Under the pieces are notes generated by a model. It saw only the letters and a program-made list of their open reading frames with translations, did no database searches and had not been told where the DNA came from. 64,000 bases of DNA. It comes from Hyphomicrobiales bacterium (lineage in GTDB: Bacteria > Pseudomonadota > Alphaproteobacteria > Rhizobiales > Devosiaceae). The DNA is taken from positions 1-64,000 of the forward strand of contig UCAU01000014.1 of assembly GCA_900470445.1 (NCBI GenBank), given 5' to 3'. The position numbers and the translations under genes were made by a program. Below are positions 54,159-63,251 of the stretch, piece by piece; the stretch's first letter is position 1; every line of letters starts with the position of its first letter.

Positions 54159-55181
54159 GTCCAGCCAATTGCCATGCGCCAGTCGCTGTACCAGCGCATC
54201 ATCAAACCCATGCTGCTGCAGAGCCTCGATCAACACCTGCAACCCCGCCGACGAACCAATCGCGGCCGGGAGCATGGCGCCATCGAAGTCCGAGCCCAGG
54301 CCCACGCGCGTTTCGCCAACTGCCTCGATCATTGCATCGAGATGCCGCAGCATGACGTCTAGTCCGGTATCCGGTCGCCACGCGCCGTCAGGCCGCAGGA
54401 AGCCGGTGGCGAAGTTGAGGCCTACCATGCCGTCGCTGTCGCGGATCGCCTTGAGCTGGTCGGCGGTGAGGTTGCGCGGATTGGGGCAGATGGCGTGGAC
54501 ATTGGAATGGGTGGCAACCAGCGGTGCGCTGGAGAGTTCGGCCACGTCCCAAAAGCCTTTTTCGGTGATGTGGGACAGATCGATCAGCACGCCCAGCCGA
54601 TTGCAGGCGGCGACAAGGCGCTTGCCGACGTCGGTGAGGCCTGGGCCGGTATCGGGCGAGCCGGGGAAATTGAATGGCACGCCATGGCCGAAGATATTGT
54701 CCCGGCTCCAGACCGGGCCGAGCGAGCGCAGGCCGGCGGCATAGAGCACGTCGAGAAACTGTAAATCGGCATCGATGGCTTCGACGCCTTCGATATGCAG
54801 TACGGCAGCGATTTTGCCGGCTGCCATGGCGGCCTTGATCTCAGTCGTGTTGCGGCAGACGGCGAGGGCGCCGGCGGCTTCCAGCCGATAGAGCAGGCTG
54901 ACCTGTTGGATCGCCATGGCCTGAGCGGGAACGAGGTCCAGCGGCAGCGGCGCCATGTCGAAGGCCATGCCCGGCGGGAGCACGCCATCGGGCTTTTTTG
55001 GGGAGGGGCAGAACACGGCGAACATGCCGCCGGCAAAGCCGCCGGCCTTGGCCTTGATCGGGTCGATATGGCTGGGAAAGGAGCCAGTGAGGAAGGCTTG
55101 CACCGGATCGGCGACGTCGGACGTCGCCAGATGGCCCAGAATGTCATTGTGGCCATCAAAGACCGGAATAGGCTCGCTCAT
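54132..55181 (-). CDS. Membrane dipeptidase (M19, renal dipeptidase family)
   Basis: A 349-residue zinc dipeptidase-type protein. The metal-binding residues appear as DGHND (H11, D13), HIEGVEA, DLSHI, ATHSNVH and LGSDFDG. Bacterial members cleave dipeptides, often with a D-residue at the C-terminal side. No signal peptide is visible, so it is probably cytoplasmic. It overlaps the 3' end of the pqq-linked hydrolase gene on the opposite strand and is followed upstream by the response regulator on the same strand. Confidence 0.9.
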   Translation of the reverse strand: MSEPIPVFDGHNDILGHLATSDVADPVQAFLTGSFPSHIDPIKAKAGGFAGGMFAVFCPSPKKPDGVLPPGMAFDMAPLPLDLVPAQAMAIQQVSLLYRLEAAGALAVCRNTTEIKAAMAAGKIAAVLHIEGVEAIDADLQFLDVLYAAGLRSLGPVWSRDNIFGHGVPFNFPGSPDTGPGLTDVGKRLVAACNRLGVLIDLSHITEKGFWDVAELSSAPLVATHSNVHAICPNPRNLTADQLKAIRDSDGMVGLNFATGFLRPDGAWRPDTGLDVMLRHLDAMIEAVGETRVGLGSDFDGAMLPAAIGSSAGLQVLIEALQQHGFDDALVQRLAHGNWLDLLARVIDR

Positions 55182-55191
55182 TACCCTGCCG

Positions 55192-56676
55192 TCATGCTGC
55201 GTCGTTGATCAATTCCTCAGCCAGACCATATTCGTGCAGCTTGCGGTAGAGGGTGGAGCGGCCAATCTTGAGGGCGCGGGCGACGCGCGACATGCGCCCG
55301 CCATGATGCTCAATGGCAAAGACGATAGCGGCGCGCTCGATTTGCGCCAAGGCCGCGATTTCGCCGGAGGCATCGAGGAAGCGGTCAGGCGCAGCGGGTT
55401 GTTCCTCAAAGGCCCGCTGGCGGGCGGTTGCGGTGTCGATATGGGTCGGCGCGGCGGGTACCGGCACGGTTTCGATATCGGAGAGGGCGGTTTCGCGGCC
55501 GGCAGATTGGGCGACGATCTGGGGGAAATCGACGGTTTCGAGGAAGGCGCCGTCGCTGAGCACAATGGCGCGATAGACTGCGTTTTCCAGCTGTCGCACA
55601 TTGCCGGGCCAATCATAGCCGAGCAGCAGATCAAGCGCGGCGGGAGAAAGCCCCAGCACCCGCTTGCCGGCCTCGGCCGAGAAGCGGGCGATGAACATGG
55701 AGACTAAAGCGGGCACATCTTCCATGCGCTCGCGCAGCGGCGGCACATAAATGGGGAAGACGTTGAGGCGGTAGTAGAGGTCTTCGCGGAATTCGCCGGA
55801 TTTGGCGAGATTGAGCAGCCGCCGATTGGTGGCCGAGATGACACGGACATTGACCCGCTCGGTGCGGCTGGCGCCGACCGGCTCGATCTCGCCATCCTGC
55901 AGTGCCCGCAGCAATTTGACCTGGGTGTCGGGCGGCAGTTCGCCGATCTCATCGAGAAACAGCGTGCCGTTATGGGCTTCGGCAAATTTGCCCGGCTGGT
56001 CGGCAATGGCACCGGTAAAGGCGCCCTTTTTGTGCCCGAACAGCACGGACTCCACCAGATTAGGCGGAATGGCCCCGCAATTGACGGTGATGAACGGCCT
56101 GCCGGCGCGGTCACCCGAGCCCTGGATGATGCGGGCCACCAATTCCTTGCCGACCCCGGTCTCGCCTTCGATCAGCACAGGAATGGTCGATTTTGCCGCC
56201 TTGGCGCAGAGCGTCAGCACGCGACCCATGGCAGGCGCCTTGGCGATCATGTCGGCGGCGGTAAAGGTGCCGGTCTTGCGGGCATGCTCGGCGCGGATGG
56301 CGGCTTCGAGCGTATCGAGCTTCATGGCATTGCGCAGCGAGATGACCAGCCGTTCGGGCGATACCGGCTTGACGAAATAGTCCGCTGCGCCCTGGCGCAT
56401 GGCCGAGATAACGGTCTCGAGCGAGGCATTGGCGGTCTGGATGATGACGGGCGTGGTCAGCCGCTCGCGGCGCATCGCTTCCATCACGGCCATGCCATCG
56501 AGATCAGGCATGACCAGATCAAGGATCATGGCGCCGATATTGCGATCCTCGCGCAGAATGGCCAGCGCCTGCTCGCCCCCGGTGGCGGTCAGCGGCTTGA
56601 AGCCGGCGCGGTTGGCGATTTCGGCGGTGAGCCGCAGCTGCACCGGATCATCGTCGACAACGAGAACACGCGTCAT
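55192..56676 (-). CDS. Sigma-54-dependent response regulator (NtrC family)
   Basis: A 494-residue activator. The receiver domain (1-118) has the acidic pocket VVDDD and phospho-acceptor D53. The AAA+ domain (about 140-375) has Walker A GETGVGKE (171-178) and the sigma-54 contact loop GAFTGA (218-223). A Fis-type helix-turn-helix (MSRVARALKIGRSTLYRKL) ends the protein. The ATG at 56676 is preferred to a GTG at 56697 because GAGGTAAGT lies before it. No histidine kinase gene is adjacent, so its partner is unknown. Confidence 0.92.
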   Translation of the reverse strand: MTRVLVVDDDPVQLRLTAEIANRAGFKPLTATGGEQALAILREDRNIGAMILDLVMPDLDGMAVMEAMRRERLTTPVIIQTANASLETVISAMRQGAADYFVKPVSPERLVISLRNAMKLDTLEAAIRAEHARKTGTFTAADMIAKAPAMGRVLTLCAKAAKSTIPVLIEGETGVGKELVARIIQGSGDRAGRPFITVNCGAIPPNLVESVLFGHKKGAFTGAIADQPGKFAEAHNGTLFLDEIGELPPDTQVKLLRALQDGEIEPVGASRTERVNVRVISATNRRLLNLAKSGEFREDLYYRLNVFPIYVPPLRERMEDVPALVSMFIARFSAEAGKRVLGLSPAALDLLLGYDWPGNVRQLENAVYRAIVLSDGAFLETVDFPQIVAQSAGRETALSDIETVPVPAAPTHIDTATARQRAFEEQPAAPDRFLDASGEIAALAQIERAAIVFAIEHHGGRMSRVARALKIGRSTLYRKLHEYGLAEELINDAA

Positions 56677-56860
56677 ACTTACCTCAGGCTTGGTCACGGC
56701 ACGCGAATCTGGTGTGCCGTTTTGGGAAGAAGATGGGCCAAGGGGTTTAAGAGGGGATTAACTGTGTGGGATTTTGGGGGATTGGGCGTCGGAGTGGCCC
56801 TCCGATGGACGGCCTGACCACCGCTCGCTAGGATCACCCAAAACCAAACGAGAAGGCATT

Positions 56861-57610
56861 ATGGTCCTCAGAATTTTCGCAGTGCTGGCAACGATTATCG
56901 CCCTCCTATCCGCAGCACCCGCAATGGCCGACGGCGCCGTGCTCAGCGGCACGGTGTTCTTCCGCGAGCGCATCATGTTGCCCGATACGGCCAAGGTAAG
57001 TGTGCAATTGCTCGACACCTCGTTGGCCGACGCGCCCGCCAGGGTGCTGGGGGAGACCATGGCCAGCGGCAAGTCGCCGCCTTATGCCTATGCCATTGCC
57101 TATGACCCCGACGCGATCGTGCCCGGCCACCGCTATTCGGTGTCTGCCCGCATCACCGAGGGCGACAAGCTGCTCTTTATCTCGACCACGCATAACAGTG
57201 TCTTCGGATCCGGCCCCGACGCCACCGAGATTCTGGTCGAGCGGGTTGCCGAGGCCATTTCGGCCGCCAGCCCTGGCTGGCCGGATGGACGCTGGCTGGC
57301 CGAGGACATTGATGGCGGTGGGGTGATCGATAATCTGCAGACCGTGCTGGAGCTGGCGCCCGATGGGCAGGTGAGCGGTATGGCCGGTTGCAACCGTTTT
57401 GGTGGCAAGGCCAGCATTGATGGTTCGGCGCTCAGCTTTGGCGATCTGTTTTCGAACGAGATGGCTTGCGCGCCGGCCATCATGGATCAGGAGAGCAAAT
57501 TCCTCGATGCGCTGGAGCGGGTGGCGAGCTACCGGCTCGACAATGCTCGCGGCAAGCTGATCCTGCTCGATGCAGAAGGCAATGACATCATGGTTCTCGC
57601 CCGGATTTGA
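56861..57610 (+). CDS. Secreted protein with YbaY-like and META domains
   Basis: A 249-residue protein. A signal peptide ends near APAMA/DG. Residues 25-125 resemble the YbaY type III secretion/lipoprotein-like fold (LSGTVFFRERIMLPDTAKVSVQLLD), and residues 140-249 a META/HslJ domain (SGMAGCNRFGGKASIDG, MACAPAIMDQE). No lipobox cysteine is seen at the cleavage site. Such proteins are envelope stress or antibiotic-tolerance factors of unclear action. The ATG at 56861 follows GAGAAGG. Confidence 0.8.
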   Translation: MVLRIFAVLATIIALLSAAPAMADGAVLSGTVFFRERIMLPDTAKVSVQLLDTSLADAPARVLGETMASGKSPPYAYAIAYDPDAIVPGHRYSVSARITEGDKLLFISTTHNSVFGSGPDATEILVERVAEAISAASPGWPDGRWLAEDIDGGGVIDNLQTVLELAPDGQVSGMAGCNRFGGKASIDGSALSFGDLFSNEMACAPAIMDQESKFLDALERVASYRLDNARGKLILLDAEGNDIMVLARI

Positions 57611-57685
57611 GCGCGCTGCCCTTCCAATCGCCGTCCTCGCTGGCTAAGGTCCGCGCGCAATTGGACCAGCCGGAGAGAGCACGCC

Positions 57686-59491
57686 ATGACCGAAACCAAG
57701 AGCCAGAAGGGCCACAACCAGTTCGGCACGCTGCCGGTATGGGACCTTTCCGATCTTTATCCCGGCAAGGACAGCAAGGAATTTGCTGCGGCGCTGGACG
57801 AGGCCAAGGCGCTCGCGACGCAATTCGAGGCCACCTATAAGGGCAAGCTGGTCGAGCTGACCAAGGCGGGCAAGCTGGTCGAAGCGATCAAGGCCAGCGA
57901 ACAGCTGGGCGATATCAGCGGGCGCATCGGCTCGTTCTCCTTCCTGCAATATGCACAGAAATCGACCGATCCGGATCGCGCCAAGTTCATGGGCGATACC
58001 AATGAGGCGCTGACCAATCTCTCCACCAAAGTGCTGTTCTTCGAACTCGAACTGAACCGCATTGAGGATGCCGATCTCGAAGCCGCCTTCGCCGGCGATG
58101 CGGAGCTGGCGCGCTATCGCACCTGGTTTGCCGAATTGCGCAAGGCCAAGCCCTATCAGCTCGACGATAAGCTCGAAGAGTTGTTCCACGACAAATCGGT
58201 CACCGCCTATTCCGCCTGGAACCGGCTGTTTGACGAGACGCTGTCGAGCCTGCAATTCGAGGTGGATGGCGAGATTCTCAATATGGAATCAACGCTGCAT
58301 CTGCTGTCGGAAAAGGACGAGAAGAAGCGCGAAGCCGCCTTTAGGGCGCTAGGCAAGACGCTCAAGGACAATGCGCGGCTCTTCACCCACATCACCAATG
58401 TGCTGGCCAAGGACAAGGAAATTTCCGATCGCTGGCGCGGCTACCAGGATATTGCCGATAGCCGCCATATGGCCAATTCGGTGGAACGCGAAGTGGTCGA
58501 TGCCCTGCAAAAGGCGGTGACCGACGCCTATCCCAAGCTCAGCCATCGCTATTACAAGATGAAGGCCAAGTGGTTCGGCAAGGACAAGCTCAATGCCTGG
58601 GATCGCAATGCGCCGCTGCCGACCAGCGACGAGCGCACCTGGGATTGGGATAGCGCCGTTTCCACCGTGCTCGAGGCCTATGGCAAATTCTCGCCCGAAC
58701 TGGCTGAGGTCGCCAAGCCGTTCTTTAATTCGGGCTGGATCGACGCGCCGGTGGCCGAAGGCAAGCTGTCGGGCGCCTTTGCCCATCCCACCGTGCCCAG
58801 CGCGCATCCCTATCTGATGCTCAATTATATGGGCCGCTCGCGTGATATCATGACGCTGGCGCATGAATTGGGCCATGGCGTGCATCAGCGGCTGGCCGCG
58901 GCGCAGGGGCCGATCCTATCCAATACCCCGCTCACGCTGGCCGAAACCGCCTCGGTCTTCGGCGAAATGCTGACCTTCCGCTCGCTGCTCGACAAGACCA
59001 CCGATCCCCAGCAGCGTTTTGCGCTATTGTCCTCAAAGGTCGAGGATATGCTCAATACCGTGGTGCGGCAGATTGCCTTCTACACCTTCGAGCGGCGCGT
59101 CCACACCGCCCGCCGGCAGGGGGAATTGCGCACCGAGGAGATCAACCAGATCTGGCTCGACGTGCAGGCGGAATCCCTTGGCGATGCCATCATTGCCAAT
59201 GAAGGCTATGACATCTTCTGGGCCTATATTCCGCACTTCATCCACTCCCCCTTCTATGTCTACGCCTATGCGTTCGGGGACTGCCTTGTGAACTCGCTTT
59301 ACGCGCAGTATGAGAAGGCCAGTGAGGGCTTTGCGGAGCGCTATTTCGAACTGCTCAAGGCCGGCGGGAGCAAGCACCATTCCGAGTTGCTGGCCCCCTT
59401 CGGGCTCGACGCGAAGGACCCCAAATTCTGGTCGCTGGGCCTGTCGATGATCGAAGGATTGATCGACGAGCTGGAAGCGACCAGCCCATAA
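57686..59491 (+). CDS. pepF: Oligoendopeptidase F (M3 family)
   Basis: A 601-residue cytoplasmic zinc peptidase. The active site HELGH is at 393-397, in TLAHELGHGVHQ, and the third zinc ligand lies in the TLAETASVFGEML segment. The PepF/M3B type is shown by the N-terminal helical lid and the C-terminal SPFYVYAYAFGD block. It cleaves medium-length peptides in protein turnover. Confidence 0.93.
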   Translation: MTETKSQKGHNQFGTLPVWDLSDLYPGKDSKEFAAALDEAKALATQFEATYKGKLVELTKAGKLVEAIKASEQLGDISGRIGSFSFLQYAQKSTDPDRAKFMGDTNEALTNLSTKVLFFELELNRIEDADLEAAFAGDAELARYRTWFAELRKAKPYQLDDKLEELFHDKSVTAYSAWNRLFDETLSSLQFEVDGEILNMESTLHLLSEKDEKKREAAFRALGKTLKDNARLFTHITNVLAKDKEISDRWRGYQDIADSRHMANSVEREVVDALQKAVTDAYPKLSHRYYKMKAKWFGKDKLNAWDRNAPLPTSDERTWDWDSAVSTVLEAYGKFSPELAEVAKPFFNSGWIDAPVAEGKLSGAFAHPTVPSAHPYLMLNYMGRSRDIMTLAHELGHGVHQRLAAAQGPILSNTPLTLAETASVFGEMLTFRSLLDKTTDPQQRFALLSSKVEDMLNTVVRQIAFYTFERRVHTARRQGELRTEEINQIWLDVQAESLGDAIIANEGYDIFWAYIPHFIHSPFYVYAYAFGDCLVNSLYAQYEKASEGFAERYFELLKAGGSKHHSELLAPFGLDAKDPKFWSLGLSMIEGLIDELEATSP

Positions 59492-59542
59492 GGCGCCGGT
59501 GGCGCAAAGACTTTGAGACGACGCGAATTATTGAGGACGAGA

Positions 59543-59794
59543 ATGGCAGCCAGCAAGCACGAACCGCTTCCGCCCCTGCGCGAAGAATCCCCGATGGACT
59601 ATGCCCAGCACGAGGCCACCTATAGCGGCTTTGTGACGGTGACCAAGTATACCATCATGGGCATCGCCATCCTGATGGTGGGGCTCTATTTCGCCGTGAT
59701 CGCCGGCCAGCCGGTGCTGGGCCTAGTGTTGGTGCTCGCCTCTTTCGTCGTGCCGCCAGTGGTGGGCGTGTTGAGCGAGATATCCAAGAAATAG
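59543..59794 (+). CDS. aa3-type cytochrome c oxidase subunit IV
   Basis: An 83-residue protein. MDYAQHEATYSGFVTVTKY is the typical start of the bacterial aa3-type oxidase subunit IV domain, followed by membrane segments (YTIMGIAILMVGLYFAVIA, VLGLVLVLASFVVPPVVGV). It is a small accessory subunit of the terminal oxidase. The main oxidase genes are not in the window; here it lies directly before the transhydrogenase genes. Confidence 0.85.
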   Translation: MAASKHEPLPPLREESPMDYAQHEATYSGFVTVTKYTIMGIAILMVGLYFAVIAGQPVLGLVLVLASFVVPPVVGVLSEISKK

Positions 59795-59833
59795 CAGCCC
59801 TGCGGCAGGTGCCGCTTCGGGTCAGCAGCGCGT

Positions 59834-59904
59834 CGGGCCATGGCCCGGCCGCACGTCGTCGGCATGCCGCAGTGCACGCTAGGTGCATTGCCGCCGCAGG
59901 AGGT
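59834..59904 (+). promoter_or_regulatory. Structured leader of pntAA
   Basis: The perfect palindrome CGGGCCATGGCCCG is at 59834-59847. A hairpin pairs GCAGTGCAC (59869-59877) with GTGCATTGC (59883-59891), 8 of 9 bases, around GCTAG. It ends just before the AGGAGG ribosome site (about 59898-59903), so it could control access of ribosomes to the transhydrogenase message. Confidence 0.45.
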
Positions 59905-59909
59905 AGTGC

Positions 59910-61412
59910 ATGAAGATCGCCATCGTCCGTGAACGTTTTGAAGGCGAGAACCGCGTCGCGGCCACGCCGGAAACCGTCGGCAAGCTCGTGGGTCTGGGCG
60001 GCAGCGTGACGGTGGAGAAAGGGGCGGGCCTGGGCTCGCGCATTCTCGATGCCGATTATGTCGCCGCTGGCGCCACGATAGCGGCCAGTGCCGATGCGGC
60101 CCTCAAGGGCGCCGAAATCGTGCTGACCGTGCGACGGCCTGCTGCTTCAACGCTTGTTGGCGTGGCCAAGGGCGCCCTGGTGATCGGGGCGCTCGACCCC
60201 TATGGCAATGACCAGGACGTGGCGGCTCTGGCCAAGGCGGGCGTTACCGCCATTGCCATGGAATTCATGCCCCGCATCACCCGGGCGCAGGTGATGGATA
60301 TCCTTTCCTCCCAGGCAAACCTCGCCGGTTATCAGGGCGTCATCGAAGCTGCTGCGCAGTTCGATCGCGCGTTGCCCATGATGATGACCGCCGCTGGCAC
60401 GGTGCGTCCGGCCAAGGCCTTTGTCATGGGGGCTGGCGTCGCGGGGCTGCAGGCCATCGCCACAGCCAAGCGGCTGGGCGCGGTGGTTTCGGCTACCGAT
60501 GTGCGTCCGGCGGCCAAGGAGCAGGTGGAAAGCCTGGGCGGCAAGTTCGTTGCCGTCGAGGACGAGGAATTCAAGCAGGCCGAAACCGCTGGCGGCTATG
60601 CCAAGCAGATGTCGGCTGAATATCAGGCCAAGCAGGCCGAGCTGACTGCGAGCCATATCGCCAAGCAGGATATCGTCATCACCACTGCGCTGATCCCCGG
60701 GCGCCCGGCGCCGCGGCTGATCACCAAGGCCATGGTGGAATCCATGGCCCCCGGTTCGGTGATTGTAGATTTGGCCGCTGAGCGCGGTGGCAATGTCGAA
60801 CTGACGGTGTCCGGCAAGGTCATCGAGCATAATGGCGTGACCATTATCGGCTATACCAATGTGCAGGGCCGCATTCCCACCACGGCGAGCCAGCTTTATG
60901 CGCGTAATCTTCTGGCCTTTGTCACCACGCTGATCGACGCCAAGGAAAAGACCCTGGCAATTAATTGGGATGACGAATTGGTCAAGGCGACGGTGCTGAC
61001 CCGCGACGGCGCGGTGGTACATCCAAGTTTTGCAGTGGTTGCTCCGGCGGCCGAGACTAAGCCCGTTGCGGTGCCCAAAGCTGCGCCCAAGGCGCCGGCT
61101 GCCAAGGTCGAAGCCAAGCCTGCGCCGGTCAAGACAGGCGCTGCCAAGCCTGTGCCTGCCAAGAAGCCTACGGCCAAGAAGACCGAAAGCGCTGCCATGG
61201 CCGACACGCCGAAAAAGGCTGCGCCGGGCGTAGAGCAATCGATCCCAGCGGCTGCCGAGGCACCGGTTCCGGCGCGCAGGCGCGCTGCCGTCAAGAAGGC
61301 CAGTGCGGTGATCGAAGCTGCGGCGGAAGCACCCAAGCCGGCTGCTGCCAAAAAGCCCGCCGCGAAGAAACCGGCGGCCAAGAAGCCGACCACGCCAAAG
61401 GGGGCCAAGTAA
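59910..61412 (+). CDS. pntAA: NAD(P) transhydrogenase alpha subunit, part 1, with long basic tail
   Basis: A 500-residue protein. Residues 1-370 are the NAD(H)-binding domain I of proton-translocating transhydrogenase, with the alanine-dehydrogenase-like nucleotide site VMGAGVAGLQAIATAKRLGA. Usual length is about 370-390. From about residue 371 a 130-residue tail rich in Ala, Lys and Pro follows, with repeats such as PAAKKPAAKKPAAKKP, like histone H1. With PntAB and PntB it uses the proton gradient to make NADPH. pntAB begins directly after its stop. Confidence 0.93.
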   Translation: MKIAIVRERFEGENRVAATPETVGKLVGLGGSVTVEKGAGLGSRILDADYVAAGATIAASADAALKGAEIVLTVRRPAASTLVGVAKGALVIGALDPYGNDQDVAALAKAGVTAIAMEFMPRITRAQVMDILSSQANLAGYQGVIEAAAQFDRALPMMMTAAGTVRPAKAFVMGAGVAGLQAIATAKRLGAVVSATDVRPAAKEQVESLGGKFVAVEDEEFKQAETAGGYAKQMSAEYQAKQAELTASHIAKQDIVITTALIPGRPAPRLITKAMVESMAPGSVIVDLAAERGGNVELTVSGKVIEHNGVTIIGYTNVQGRIPTTASQLYARNLLAFVTTLIDAKEKTLAINWDDELVKATVLTRDGAVVHPSFAVVAPAAETKPVAVPKAAPKAPAAKVEAKPAPVKTGAAKPVPAKKPTAKKTESAAMADTPKKAAPGVEQSIPAAAEAPVPARRRAAVKKASAVIEAAAEAPKPAAAKKPAAKKPAAKKPTTPKGAK

Positions 61413-61775
61413 ATGGAAACGACGGCAGGACAAAGCGCCGATGTGATTGCGGCCGTGGCGCACGGCGCGCTGGGCGGGGCGATCGATCCCTTCACCTTCC
61501 GCCTGGCCATTTTCGTGCTGGCCATTTTCGTCGGCTATTTCGTGGTCTGGTCGGTCACTCCGGCGCTGCACACCCCGCTGATGAGCGTCACCAATGCGAT
61601 TTCCTCGGTGATCGTGGTGGGCGCCTTGCTGGCCGTGGGCGTGCATCTGGCGGCTGATGCCAGCTGGGTGTCCAAGCTGTTCGGCTTCATCGCCCTGGTC
61701 TTTGCCAGCGTGAACATTTTTGGCGGGTTCCTCGTCACCCAGCGCATGCTGGCCATGTACAAGAAAAAGGGTTGA
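61413..61775 (+). CDS. pntAB: NAD(P) transhydrogenase alpha subunit, part 2 (membrane)
   Basis: A 120-residue membrane protein with about three to four segments and the family block [25 protein letters not shown]. It is half of the proton channel (domain II) of the three-subunit transhydrogenase. It starts at the base after the pntAA stop and pntB follows after 4 bases. Confidence 0.93.
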   Translation: METTAGQSADVIAAVAHGALGGAIDPFTFRLAIFVLAIFVGYFVVWSVTPALHTPLMSVTNAISSVIVVGALLAVGVHLAADASWVSKLFGFIALVFASVNIFGGFLVTQRMLAMYKKKG

Positions 61776-61779
61776 GCCG

Positions 61780-63186
61780 ATGATCTCTGCAGATATCGCA
61801 GCCCTGCTCTATCTCGTTGCCGGGGTGCTGTTCATCCTGGCGCTGCGGGGCCTGTCCAATCCCCGTTCGGCCCAGCAGGGCAACCGCTTCGGCATGATCG
61901 GCATGGGCATTGCCATCGTCACCACGCTGGCCCTGGCCGCGCCCTCCGATTGGGTGAGCTGGGCGCTGATCATCGGCGGCATTGCCCTGGGTGGCGGCAT
62001 CGGCGCCTATATGGCGCGCACCATCAAGATGACCGACATGCCGCAGCTGGTCGCGGCCTTCCACTCGCTGGTGGGCCTGGCCGCCGTCTTCGTCGCCGCT
62101 GCGGCGCTCTATGCGCCCGAGGCGTTCAATATCGGCGAGGTTGGCGCCATCCATACCCAGGCGCTGATCGAGATGAGCCTGGGCGTCGCCATCGGGGCCT
62201 TCACCTTTACCGGCTCGGTCATCGCCTTTGCCAAGCTCAACGGCAACATGTCGGGCAAGCCCATCCTGCTGCCGGCCCGCCATGCGATCCATATCGCGCT
62301 CGGCTTGGTGCTGATTGGTCTCGTCTGGGCTTTTGTTGTCACCGGCAATCCCTGGCTGTTCTGGCTCACCACGCTCCTGGCGCTGGTGCTGGGCGGGTTG
62401 ATGATCATCCCCATTGGCGGCGCCGATATGCCCGTCGTGGTCTCGATGCTCAATTCCTATTCGGGCTGGGCCGCCGCCGGCATTGGCTTTACCTTGGGCA
62501 ACACCGCGCTGATCATTACCGGCGCATTGGTGGGCTCGTCCGGCGCGATCCTCTCCTACATCATGTGCAAGGCGATGAACCGCAGCTTCATTTCGGTGAT
62601 CCTGGGCGGGTTCGGTGCCGATAGCAGCGCCGCGGCCTCGGCCGCCGAAGATGACCGCCCGGTCAAGCAGGGCGCCGCTGAAGACGCGGCATTCCTGATG
62701 AAAAATGCCGGCAAGGTCATCATCGTGCCCGGCTATGGCATGGCCGTGGCCCAGGCCCAGCATGCTCTGCGCGAAATGGCCGATATGCTCAAAAAGGAAG
62801 GCGTCACCGTCAAATACGCCATCCATCCGGTGGCCGGCCGCATGCCGGGGCACATGAATGTGCTGCTGGCTGAGGCCAATGTGCCCTATGACGAAGTGTT
62901 CGAGCTGGAAGATATCAATTCCGAATTCGCCCAGTCCGACGTCGCCTTCGTTATCGGTGCCAATGACGTGACCAACCCGGCCGCCAAGACCGACAAGACT
63001 TCGCCGATCTACGGCATGCCTGTGCTCAATGTCGAAGATGCCGGCACCGTGCTGTTCATCAAGCGCGGCATGGCGGCGGGCTATGCCGGGGTGCAGAACG
63101 AATTGTTCTTCCGCGACAACACTATGATGCTGTTCGGCGACGCCAAGAAGGTCACCGAGGACATCGTCAAGGCGCTGGGGCACTGA
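61780..63186 (+). CDS. pntB: NAD(P) transhydrogenase beta subunit
   Basis: A 468-residue protein. About nine membrane segments (1-275) complete the proton channel. The C-terminal NADP(H)-binding domain III (about 290-468) has VPGYGMAVAQAQHAL, VAGRMPGHMNVLLAEA and VIGANDVTNPAA. It faces the cytoplasm and exchanges hydride with PntAA. The ATG at 61780 fits the family start. A strong terminator follows. Confidence 0.95.
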   Translation: MISADIAALLYLVAGVLFILALRGLSNPRSAQQGNRFGMIGMGIAIVTTLALAAPSDWVSWALIIGGIALGGGIGAYMARTIKMTDMPQLVAAFHSLVGLAAVFVAAAALYAPEAFNIGEVGAIHTQALIEMSLGVAIGAFTFTGSVIAFAKLNGNMSGKPILLPARHAIHIALGLVLIGLVWAFVVTGNPWLFWLTTLLALVLGGLMIIPIGGADMPVVVSMLNSYSGWAAAGIGFTLGNTALIITGALVGSSGAILSYIMCKAMNRSFISVILGGFGADSSAAASAAEDDRPVKQGAAEDAAFLMKNAGKVIIVPGYGMAVAQAQHALREMADMLKKEGVTVKYAIHPVAGRMPGHMNVLLAEANVPYDEVFELEDINSEFAQSDVAFVIGANDVTNPAAKTDKTSPIYGMPVLNVEDAGTVLFIKRGMAAGYAGVQNELFFRDNTMMLFGDAKKVTEDIVKALGH

Positions 63187-63214
63187 GGGGACACCTCTTT
63201 CGGCAACCAAAACC

Positions 63215-63242
63215 AAGCCCGCTTCGGCGGGCTTTTTCTTTG
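63215..63242 (+). terminator. Rho-independent terminator of the pnt operon
   Basis: AAGCCCGC (63215-63222) and GCGGGCTT (63227-63234) form an 8-bp stem with a TTCG tetraloop, followed by TTTCTTTG. It lies 28 bases after the pntB stop. Confidence 0.9.
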
Positions 63243-63251
63243 CTTGCCCGC

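Noticed and set aside
60147-63216. Two long minus-strand open frames opposite pntAA and pntB
   Set aside because: Both mirror well-conserved transhydrogenase subunits and lack recognisable domains.
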